Shown piece by piece: positions 25,940 through 35,665 of a stretch of 64,000 nucleotides of DNA (position 1 is the first letter of the stretch; the number at the start of each line of letters is the position of its first letter). The position numbers and the translations under genes were made by a program. Below the pieces are notes generated by a model. That model worked only from the letters and a program-made list of their open reading frames with translations. It searched no databases and was not told the origin of the DNA. The stretch comes from Marsupella aquatica (Eukaryota > Marchantiophyta): positions 9,114,001 through 9,178,000 of the forward strand of contig OZ316897.1 in assembly GCA_973895155.1 (NCBI GenBank), in the 5' to 3' direction.

Positions 25940-26310
25940 TACTCGATGGACCTCTACTTTGTCTCTGAAGCCCAGATGGACTGGCAAAGCTTGGATGGAC
26001 TTTCTCAGAATTAAAATTAACTCAGATAATATTTTTTACACTTTTGACTGAAATATGACCTATAACGGTCTTTTCACCATTTCCAGCCAGTTTCAATTAC
26101 ATTACCGAACTAATTTTCTAGGTAGCTTGACGACTTGACGACCTTGAACCTGACAGACATCAAAATGACATGCCATTACTCAGGATCACCATGAAGTCTT
26201 GATTATTTTCTCCCCAAGGTAGTCCAACTAGTCAACTACAATCCACGACCAATTCCTTTTTTTGTGTAAATACAGTCCATAGGGATGGGCAGGGACAATG
26301 TATTATTGCC
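25940..26310. repeat. Dispersed repeat R2, copy 1
   Basis: Starts with tggacctctactttgtctctgaagccc and ends with gtccatagggatgggcaggg. It shares in order gcaaagcttggatggact, cagtttcaattacatta, ttgacgaccttgaacctgac, gatcaccatga and ttctccccaaggtagt with copies at 28480 and 57890. About 370 bp, non-coding; probably a non-autonomous DNA element, family not identified. Confidence 0.65.
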
Positions 26311-26405
26311 TAATGCATTATTTCTTGTAATGCTATTTGGTAATGTTTATACACCTAATGCCCTTTTTTCACGTTCTATTTTCAGGGCAATAATGGAGAA
26401 GAATA

Positions 26406-26696
26406 TGTTGGGGATAATCCTTATCCCGAGACAACATGCACATGTAAATATCATACAAAGTGGTCGACACAGCAAGTACGTGGTTCACCTCATGACTGAG
26501 GTTACGTCCACGGGAAAGCAAAAGACTTTTATTTCTCTCTTGCTCCACTCCAACAATGAACTGAAGATCCACCAGGGGCTGACATCAGCCCTGGTTATAT
26601 ACAACATGCATCACTACTAACCTAAGCTAAGTCCTAACCTAAGTTAGCCTAACTGTGGTTAGCCTTAGAGTCACAAGACTAAGAGCAATACTCAAC
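26406..26696 (-). mobile_element. Solo LTR of the local copia family, diverged
   Basis: The minus strand matches the LTRs of the element at 50.4-57.3 kb: tattgctcttagtcttgtga, ctaaccacagttag, tatataaccagggctgat, ttcccgtggacgtaacctca, gaggtgaaccacgta and ctgtgtcgac, in the same order. No internal region adjoins it, so it is a recombined solo LTR or a fragment. The outer boundary near 26696 is approximate and no target duplication was seen. It retains the ctaaccacagttag segment missing from the intact element's 5' LTR. Confidence 0.75.
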
Positions 26697-26858
26697 TAAA
26701 TCAATGCACAATTAAGATTTGAATAGGCTCATTCCGAAGAATCTCCTCTATTTTTGTATAATAAATAAAGAAATTCTCCTAGGTCTTTAGGTTAAAGCAC
26801 ATGTTGGACATAGTGCTCTCTCAGGTCTTTAAGGCCCTAACAAGGATTAGTCTAAGGA

Positions 26859-26880
26859 CTGTCTTGCATGTGCAAGACAG
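26859..26880. repeat. 22-bp perfect palindrome
   Basis: ctgtcttgca and its reverse complement separated by tg. It lies in a palindrome-rich 300-bp segment. Confidence 0.9.
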
Positions 26881-26980
26881 CAAGAGTCCTGAAAACTGCG
26901 GCCCTTACCAAGCCACACATGTCGGGGAAAAGTTAAAACCAAATGTTTTGTTTTTATTACATTTTAAAGGTTCGGGACCT

Positions 26981-27007
26981 CAAGGGCCGGAAATTTTCCG
27001 GCCCTTG
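26981..27007. repeat. 27-bp perfect palindrome
   Basis: Thirteen-base arms (caagggccggaaa and its reverse complement) around a single central t. A further short inverted repeat, gtgtga-accc-tcacac, follows at about 27149. Confidence 0.9.
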
Positions 27008-28479
27008 CCCTTGTATCTGCACAAAAGAAGCCATCAGGACTGCTGCCCTCTCGCTGCCTCAACCATGACACGAGTTCATTTTAGGGCCGATGTGCAAAGG
27101 ACCAAAGACATGCAAGACGGCCCTAAGTGAGGTTATCCCAAGACTAGTGTGAACCCTCACACCAAGCATCTTGTCTATCTAGGCTTTTGTTTCCATCTAC
27201 ATCCTGGTCTACATCCTTTATTCCTCCCTTCTCTCTTTGGAAACCCAAGGTCACCCTTAGATGCAATGTTTCACAATATGCTAAGATAATCCCTCTCTTC
27301 AGAAACTGAAGTTCCCTAGACCACAACAGTTGATTGGATACTTGGATAAACTGCCAAAAGTTGCCTGAATTGTGTAATAAATAAATTTTTATTCAGGTGA
27401 TACATTTTTCTTTGTACAGTAATTATGAATTTCAGAATTTTCTGGTGTGAAAAAGTGTTTAGTTGGTAAGAGTTTTATATAAGTGTGTGTGTGTGTATAT
27501 ATATGCACATTTACCACAATTGTACAGCTATCCAATTGAATCAAACCATAAGAGTCCAAGTCTCTAGTAGGACTAAGCTCTCCCTACATCTTTATGGCTT
27601 TGTAACAATGAACCTAAATTTCATTGACAAATGAAGTATTGCTAGTGATCTAATATAGCAATGACACATCTAACCTAAATAAGGTCCTTGGTATGAGAAG
27701 ATTAATTACAAGTACCGCTTTAGACCCAAGAATAAATATCTAACATGGTAAGTTGTATCCACCAGGTTTTGCTTCAAGGCAATGGTGGATTTATCACTAT
27801 GTGCAAACAATTTTGTACATTTGAAACATAGTGCGTAGTCCCAGAATATGCACTTACAGAGGGTACACTGTAATGTACCTTCTAGCCATCAGGGAAATTT
27901 TTAAGTGGGGAATGGCACCTTGTGTTAGGGAGAGGATGTTAGGAGTATTACTGTAGTCAATCTTGTATATTTATGCATGACCATTAAATGTCCCTAGATT
28001 TAAGGAGAACCATTAGATTGTGGCTACTGGACCATGTGGTGTGGAGGGAACTTTCAAATGAGACCCCAAAAAACTGCTGAATGACTTCTATTTGCTTTGT
28101 GTCAAAATTTTGCTAGATTCTTTCCACCACTGTGGAAAGTCTTTGCCACATTTGACATAAGTCACTTGGAATGTTGTCTATTCATTCCACTTCTGTCTTT
28201 GCCACATTTGACATAAATCACTGGGAATGTTGTCTTTCATTAGCAAGTTTCCCAACCTAGTCACAAACCTATTTGCCAAAATCTGGTAGTTATCCCTAAA
28301 TCTAAGAAATTTGATGGCTATAAATTATTCTAAGGAAATAGATAATATTTGTTGCATGTTCACAGGTTTAACATTTGCCATCTGGCCCAAAAGAAAAGAC
28401 CTAATAAACTATAGTACTGTGATTCAAAGGTGAAAGGTTTGACACAAAAAAATGATGGTCCTCCCTCACTTGAGAAACT
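27008..28479. other. Gene-free stretch
   Basis: AT-rich and non-coding as far as I can see. It contains a short GT/AT microsatellite at about 27483-27502 and a local duplication of ctttgccacatttgacataa at about 28141 and 28197. No ORF of note. Confidence 0.5.
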
Positions 28480-29040
28480 AAAGCCCTGATGGACCACCAT
28501 TTTATCTATGAAGCCCAGATGGACTTGTTAATAACATTTAAACTGACCCTAATAACATTGTTTACACTTATGACAGAAATGTGACCTATAAAAGGTCTCA
28601 TTACTGTTTGCAGTCAATTTCAATTACATTATCTAACTCGGCAGCTTGATGAGTTGACTACCTTTAACCTGAAGGACATCAAGCCGGTTTACTCGACAGC
28701 TTGATGAGTTGACTACCTTTAACTTGAAGGACATCAACATGTCATATCATTAATCAGGATCACCATGTCATCTTTATTATTTTCTCTCCAAGGTATTCAA
28801 AGTTTACTACTACAAGCTTGATGAGTTGACTACCTTTAACTTGAAGGACATCAACATGTCATATCATTAATCAGGATCACCATGTCATCTTTATTATTTT
28901 CTCTCCAAGGTATTCAAAGTTTACTACTACAAACCGCGTCTGGTTTATTTTTCTTTTTGATGTAAAATTGACAATCACTTTGTGTCCATGGGAATGGGAA
29001 GGGACAATGTCTCGATCCATCCTAGGTTTTATTTACTCAT
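28480..29040. repeat. Dispersed repeat R2, copy 2, expanded by a 117-bp tandem
   Basis: Carries R2 landmarks (cctgatggaccaccatttta, gacctataaaaggtct, tcaatttcaattacattat, atgggaatgggaagggacaa, ccatcctagg). An internal unit of 117 bp is present twice without visible change (28698-28814 and 28815-28931), preceded by a partial third copy of about 60 bp from 28638. The duplication accounts for the extra length over copy 1. Confidence 0.75.
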
Positions 29041-29419
29041 TTAAAATGAGACATTTTATTTGCTAAATTTCGCTATTGTTTTCGTCCTTCGCCCCAAATA
29101 ATAAAAACAGGTAGTCATATCATGTCGACGTACACTTGGCGTGCACGTGAAAATTCGCGGATATGTTATTGAGCCCATTGGTGCGGGTACTGACAGAACT
29201 GTGTGAATGTTGACAGCATTTTCCGGACGATGTCGTCCTTCAGGAAGTTACTGTAGTATTCAAATCATTACCGTGCGGGCCCCATGAATTGAGTTATCAT
29301 TCGCTGTAAATGAGCGTGACCGAAGATGGCCAATAAGATTACGAGCACGGCGAGGTGAAAGGTAATTTTTCTCTTACTTATTCTCCTAGGTTTTAGTGGT
29401 CACTTGTTGTGGGCGCAAG

Positions 29420-29525
29420 TTGCCGAATCACGGGCGAATGATTGAAGAAGGGGCGAATACGAGCATCGGCGCACGGGGGCGAATTGGCGAATGGGGGCGG
29501 TTCGGTGGCGAAAGGGCGAATACCG
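29420..29525 (+). repeat. GGCGAA(T)-rich cluster
   Basis: At least six ggcgaat/ggcgaaa motifs in about 100 bp, G-rich on the plus strand, in an otherwise AT-rich environment. Function unknown; no frame is open across it. Confidence 0.6.
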
Positions 29526-30056
29526 TATGCATAACTAGTATAGCGAACAAAATATATTAGTAATTGGTTTTTGGCACCCAGCGCACTATATCGACGTTTC
29601 AGTCTGGAAAATATTTAGCGAGATATTTATTTGATAGTAATAAAAATGAAAAGTTTTACTTAATAGAACCCCCTGAAATGAAATTTTTCTTAATAGAACC
29701 CCCCTGAAATGTTGGGTAAGTTTATTCAAGGTCAATCAAGGTCTAAATCACTCACGGTCCTATCAAATAAGACTTTCCATTTTGGGTCCCCCATCAAGCA
29801 AGTCCCTCAATATTTTTCAGATTCGTGAAATTGGGAGAAAAATAAATTGCTGATGCTCAAGCCCCACAAATGAAACTGCTCTAAGAAAGGTTGTTTGTTT
29901 GAAATCTGTTGGCGACAAGCCTTTTGGCTAGGTGTCAGCTAAAAACACTGTCAAAATTACACTCAGAAAACTTGTTGGCTGGAAATTTGTGTTGTTTGTT
30001 GTGCCAACTCAAAACTAAATTTAAATTTAAATAATTCCTCGTAATAAAAAATTGCA

Positions 30057-30401
30057 TGTTGAGCATAGACGACAATCGCAACGGCAAGCCCATGAACCAT
30101 CCAATGCACAAGAGTCGACACAGAGAGATATGTGGTTCACCTCCACATGAGGCTACATCCACGGGAACACACATGAGCTTTACTGCACTCTAGGTTGACC
30201 GGCCATACCAAGCATTCACAACGCAAGCTCTCTTTATCTCTCAACTAGCTCCGTAACAATGAGTCTGAGTTCCCACTCTCCAAGCAAACACCGCTTGGTT
30301 ATAGAGTGTGCACAACATGACTAACCTAACCAAGTCTGCGACTAAGGTTAGCCTTAACTACGGTACAGTCGTAACTCTAGACCTAAGAGTAAATCCTAAC
30401 A
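30057..30401 (-). mobile_element. Solo LTR of the local copia family, full length (345 bp)
   Basis: On the plus strand it starts tgttgagcatagacgacaat and ends aaatcctaaca, the reverse complement of the ends of the intact copia LTR (TGTTAG...CTCAACA). Conserved interior: gcccatgaaccatccaa, gtcgacacagagagata, tggttcacctccacatgagg and a TATA-like box (ctataacc on the LTR strand). The flanks ttgca (30052-30056) and ctgca (30402-30406) look like a 5-bp target duplication with one mismatch. It indicates past LTR-LTR recombination. Confidence 0.85.
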
Positions 30402-31873
30402 CTGCAAGTCAATTTACTACTAAAGACAATGAGCCATTTGGGGAGCTTGGGTGACACTAGGGCCAAGGTATAATATGTGGACTATGCTTGTGGGTAGGGA
30501 CAAGCTTAGGGAGTCTCATTAGATGGAGCCCTACCTTTGCATACAGAGACATAGTTGGGTAGCTGTAGTCAAGGTTGTTCATTGATATTTTAGTTAGAAA
30601 AGGAAACCCAGAGTTGTCCTACTGTCTTGACAAAATAAATAAATAAATTCATATTTATTTTTCAATTATTTCCTTGGCATTGGGTCCCTAGAGGATTAGT
30701 TGGGTAGAGCTCGGTAACAGACCTCCTATCCTGATCATGGACTCTAAGAGGCAACACCTTAAAATATTGGCCCTAATTTTGGGCACAAGACTTGCAGCTT
30801 GTTTCACCATTGCTTCCCTTTTTTTAAGAAAATAGTTGCAGGCACCGAAATCTACAATGCCTACCACCTTCACAAAAATGATTATGACAAAAGAGAGCTT
30901 TGCAGCAAGGGATACCAGAACCTGGTTCATATATGAGGATAAGTTAAGGCCTTGTCTTCTCAGGAGGACCTAGGGGTTATGGGTGGACTTTCTTTTAATT
31001 GAATATTTGCAATGCTTAACTATGTCCAATATAAGTCACTCTAGAGCCTGGGCAGTGTCTTTTGTCCACCCCTTAGGTTACCATCGACCAAAAAGGAATT
31101 ATTTTTTACAGTGAGATGATGCTAACTGAGTAAAACTCAGTGTAAAACAAGGTGTGTGCTGGTCCATCTGGGCATTTTGTCAATGTTCAGGTCCACTGGG
31201 GCTTCAGCTTAATAATCTGGCCTTGAGTTGTTTACTGAAATGAAAACTAATAATTATTCTTTGCATGTTATTTAGGTCTATGGGACCTTCTTTTTAGTTA
31301 TGAAATGAAATGTCAAAACAATCATTTGTGGTTACGACAGTTGTTTCACTCTAAATGCACACTTCTGGTAAGAAGAATCCGGCGTACGTGCACTTAACGT
31401 GGGTTTGCACTATATGATAAGTGCAAAAACATAGAATCATGCATTTCTCAATGTTACAGCAGGTGATGCAGTGCCTGTGGACAAGAGCGAAGCCTGTAGT
31501 CGTTGTGATTGAAATGAAGGGTGCAACTGGAAAACATGAATTGGGAGGAGGAACATTATTGCTAGAAATACAACTCCTGTGATTCTTTATGGCACTGATT
31601 TTGGCTGATTTTGGGTTTAAGTGAATCTGTACAATTCCACATGGCCTGTGAGTTTGCTTGCCAAAATGGAGTCCAAAACTTAGGTTTTCTGAAAAAAATT
31701 GACACAAGTTTGGGCTAGTCCCCCCTAGTATGAATTTTTTTCCCCCTCATTTTTTCTCCCTATTGGCTAGCATGGTACTCATATCCCCAGGGACAAGGTG
31801 ACATTGTGAAAGAGGCGCAATTAACTTCAATGTACTGTGAACCCTCTCATAATCCATTTACATGCAATCAACC
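30402..31873. other. Gene-free stretch
   Basis: No gene recognised. A 118-codon minus frame (31351-31707) is Cys/His/Phe-rich without family resemblance. The segment ends in the left 9-bp flank of the TIR element. Confidence 0.45.
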
Positions 31874-32877
31874 GAGATATATGCTTGATGGGCCCCCTGG
31901 TGAACCTTTCTTACCTGATGGGCCCCTAGGTAACTTTTTTTACCAAGTAGGACCCCTCTTAATGACCAGTACACCTATTCTTGTGTGCTGCCTACACCTG
32001 TCCTTGTGTGGTGCCTACTATGTATGTTGACTCCAAGAAAACTGCACAGTTGAACCGTGCAGTCAACCTTGCATGGTCGACCGAGAAACCACGGACTGAG
32101 ATGATTCGGGAGAAACCGCTAAAAGTAACTGCCGTTGTCGAAACTGCGATTTGAAGACAATATGCATTATGTCTTCGGATTCACTAGGTTAAATGCCTGA
32201 AAACACAATGGATTATGTCTTCGGGTTCAAATTTTTACCGTATCGTGGGGTAGTTATTAGGTATGTTTTTCACATTGCGCACATGAGTTTTTCACGATGT
32301 TTTCATGCACGACTGTCATGGTCAGTGTGGGGTACCTCCAAATATCCACAAAGAATATTCAAGTTCAATGTTCGGAATTTGCCTACTCCCGCCACAACAA
32401 AAATTGGCAAATGATTGACAAATGCGCTCAAAAAATGATAATACTCCCCTGTGCAATGCATACAAACAATTTCAAAAGAAGACAGACCCAAAGGTGTCGG
32501 GGTACACCCTAAACCCTAAACCTTGAAACACGGGAAGACATAATCCATTGAGTCTTCAGGCATTAACCCATTGAATCCGAAGACATAATGCATATTGTCT
32601 TCAAATCATAGTTTCGACTGCGGCAATCATTTTCGCGGTTTCTCTCGAATCATTTCCGTGGTTTCTCGGTCGACCATGCAAGGTTGACCGCACGGTTCAA
32701 CTGTGCAGTTTGCTTGGAGTCACCATACATAGTAGGCATCACACAAGGACAGGTGTAGGCACCACACAAGAACAGGTGTACCGGTCATTAAGAGGGGTCC
32801 TACTTGGTAAAAAAAGTTACCTAGGGGCCCATCAGGTAAGAAAGGTTCACCAAGGGGCCTATCAAGCATATATCTCA
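31874..32877. mobile_element. Non-autonomous DNA element with about 355-bp terminal inverted repeats
   Basis: The left arm (31874 to about 32230, gagatatatgcttgatgggc inward) is the inverted copy of the right arm (about 32520 to 32877). Shared inner landmarks include gcacagttgaaccgtgc, accttgcatggtcgaccga and gacaatatgcattatgtctt. The flanks caatcaacc (31865-31873) and caatcaacc (32878-32886) form an 8-9-bp target duplication. The unique core of about 290 bp has no transposase and includes ccctaaaccctaaacc. Long TIRs with a 9-bp duplication fit a Mutator-like (MULE) element; an 8-bp reading would allow hAT. Confidence 0.85.
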
Positions 32878-32952
32878 CAATCAACCTGTACTCAAGATAG
32901 TAATTAATATTTTGCTCGTCTTGTGCTAATAGGAAGAACACTACGTCTAGGG

Positions 32953-33265
32953 TCATGATGGTCTGGGCAGGGGGGGTTACTAAGTTGTAACCTTGTGACC
33001 ATAAAGTTAATAAAATTGATTAGCAATAGCCAGGAAACTCTTTTGGGCATTGTGGGAGCAGGGTTCACACTAGAATTCTGGTCCAGATTGTCTTTATGTT
33101 ATGTAGATGTGGCATGGGAAAAAGTACCCTACCATAATTTTCCAAGCAATAGATTATGGAGGGCTGTCTTTATATTATGTAAATGTGTTGCGGGAAAAAG
33201 TTACCTGTGGCAGTTCTCTGGCAATACATTAGGGAAAGGACCTTCAGAAATTGTTACACACCCCT
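32953..33265. repeat. Dispersed repeat R1, copy 2
   Basis: Begins ggtctgggcagggggggtta and continues gttgtaaccttgtgacc, then tgggagcagggttcacacta, caatagattatgga and ttgttacacacccctaac. The same order occurs at 25.1 kb and 45.3 kb. About 310 bp, no coding frame. Confidence 0.65.
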
Positions 33266-33692
33266 AACATGTATTCTGTACCACATTTACGTACTGAACC
33301 TTATTTATAATAGATCTCAAACTGCAACAGAACTAAAGTCATCAAACCAGGAGACATGGTCCCAAAGGCAAAAGACCCAATCAAGGAGATGCAACCAAAG
33401 ATCCTGAAGGTTAGAGCCACCAAGCAAGGAGAGCACCACTAAAACAACCAGTCACAAAAAACCTAGAACCCTACCTATCGGCAAATTAAAGAGCCTGGTA
33501 GAGCTTCGAGATGAACTGCATAGAGGGGTCCAACAAAGTGATTTGTCTAAACCCCTTAGAAACAGCAAAGTATCTGTCTAGACACCCTAAAACTATTTGT
33601 CTCACCTCTACAAAAAGTAATAAATGTCTGAGCTATCTCAAGTGAGATTTACACCCCTAAACGAAAAAATACATTTACTTTTAATCCTTCCG

Positions 33693-34030
33693 GTACTCAG
33701 GATACTCAGGATAGTATTAATATTTCACGGATGTCCTGCGCAAACAAGGAGAACTCTAAGGTACTAGAGAAGCAGCGAAGTCAAAACACAGGTACTCAGG
33801 ATAGTATTAATAGTTCACGCATGTCCTACTGCCAACAGGGAGAACACTACTGTACTAGAGCAGCAGCGAAGTCAAAAACACAGATGGGTTTGGTTTGTCC
33901 TCGAAATAGCATTAATATTTCAGCATTGTGCTACGCTAACATGGAGAACACTACGGTACTACAGCAGCAGCGAAGTCAAAACACAGGTGGGTTTGGTTTG
34001 GTTTGCAGCAAAATGATTCTCCTCCTGCTC
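33693..34030. repeat. Three diverged tandem units of about 100-110 bp
   Basis: Each unit has (cagga)tagtattaatatttca, an atgtcct/ttgtgct box, ggagaac, ctactgtactag-like sequence and cagcgaagtcaaaacacag, starting near 33693, 33791 and 33899. A fourth partial relative lies at about 34615-34680 (ggtactagagcggcagcag, agatgggtttggt). The open frame 33731-34036 is a by-product of the repetition. Confidence 0.6.
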
Positions 34031-34059
34031 GAGTAGTGTAGCAACATAATTCTCCTCTC

Positions 34060-34540
34060 TCAGCATTTTGGGAGCAAGGTTCACACTAGAATTTCAACCC
34101 AGATTCTATTGTGGTTCTAGTCTGTAGATATGTTACTAAATATAGTTGACATCACGAGTTTCCTGGTAGAAGATTATGGGTATAGCAAATGTGTTACCAA
34201 ATATAATTGACTATCACTACTTTTTGGGAGCAAGGTCAGACTAGAACTTCAACCCAGACTGTCCTGTCCTTCTAGTAAGTAAGTGTTTTACCAAATATAA
34301 TGACTATCATGAGTTTCCGAGTAAGGGATCATGGAAATAGCAAATGTGGTACCAGATATAGTTGACTCTCATGACTTTAGGGGTATGAGATTATGGAGTT
34401 AACAAATTTGGTACCAATATATTTGGCCAGATAGAAAATTTGGTACCAATATTGGTACCACAAGATTGAGGGTAAAAGATTATGGAAATAACAATGACCT
34501 CCAGGAAGAGTTACAAAATTTTATTAGGTCCCACATTTAC
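34060..34540. repeat. Dispersed repeat R1, copy 3 (tandemly reiterated)
   Basis: ttgggagcaaggttcacact with agattatggRNatagcaaatgtgttaccaaatat is repeated about three times with drift between 34060 and 34450, then a tail of ccacatttacgtt. It matches the right part of R1 at 33048-33300. Non-coding. Confidence 0.55.
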
Positions 34541-35665
34541 GTTCCAGTTACCTTGATTGAATCGCACTGACGCTAGTCATTAACATTCCGCTCATTTCGC
34601 GTGCTAAGAGGGATTGATCCTTTAGTCACTACGGTACTAGAGCGGCAGCAGTCAAGTCAAACGACAGATGGGTTTGGTTGGGTTGGTTCACTGGTTGGGT
34701 TCGCAGCAACATGATTCATTGATTCCCCTGCTGCTGCTGCAGGCGAGTGCAGCTGCGAATGAAGTGGGCGACGGGACGAGGCAAACAAGACATCACGCTC
34801 TCAACTGACTCACAGACTGGAGGTTGTACACTCCTGTCCTCTGTCACACGACAATTGCCCGCCATTGAGAACTCGAGTGCGAAAGATCGAGAGAGAGAGA
34901 AAGAGAGAAATCAGAAGAAGAGAGGGGAGGAGGTCGCGGGTGGAATAATAAGAGTGTGGAAGCTAGATGAGGAGCTCTCAGTAGATTAGAGGATTGTTGT
35001 AGAGTAGCGTCTGTGGAGTCGGGGGACTCTGTTCCCCTGTTCAGGACGAGTGATGCGAGGAGAGCATATTTGTCATCGGAGCGCATTAAAATTCTAGAGA
35101 AATAGCAACAGAGATCTCGGACGGCGCCTAATTTGTTGTGCACACGGGGGCGAGCGAGCCTCGCTGTGGACGGAGGGGCGAGCGTCTTCGCGTGTCGGTG
35201 ATGGGACAATAGATGAGGTTGCGGATTCGACCGAGATTGATGGTTTGTGGGGCGTCACATACGTGCTTGGAGAGAGATAGAGGATGTGGTTGTCGGTCTG
35301 GGACGAGATTTGGAATGAGAGGTAATTGGCGGGGTAAGTTTTCGGTAAGGGATTTCTCTCCACTCTGAGGGAGGGAGGGAGGGAGGAATTGATTACATTG
35401 TGTGTTTAGCTTGGAGAATCTGGCGTCGTTGTGACGGAGGCGAGTCAGAGCTGGTGCCTTAGTATACTGAGATGGAAGGGGGTGTACTAGAGGGACTGTG
35501 GCGGTGAGATTGTTTCTGAACGGCGGAATGCGGCGGCGCCGGATGGACGACAAGCGTTTGTGGATGAGCGGGGAAAAGATTGTCCCCAAAGGTGTAGGGG
35601 GAGGTAGTGTTATGTATAGAGGAAGAGGTCTGTAGTGAGCAGTGGAAGAGCAGTATAGCAACAGG
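34541..35665 (+). promoter_or_regulatory. Promoter / 5' leader region of the IRX14-like gene
   Basis: Ends at the IRX14 start. It holds a GCT/GCA run (about 34726-34745), a GA-rich tract (34885-34935) and a ggga tandem (35368-35384), typical of plant core promoters and leaders. Overlapping Pro/Ser/Arg-rich frames on the minus strand (34844-35782) read the complementary CT-rich strand and are rejected as genes. Start site not determinable. Confidence 0.35.

Noticed and set aside
32500-32520. Telomere-like ccctaaaccctaaa as a chromosome-end relic
   Set aside because: Only two units inside a DNA element core; AAACCCTA motifs are also common short elements in plant DNA.
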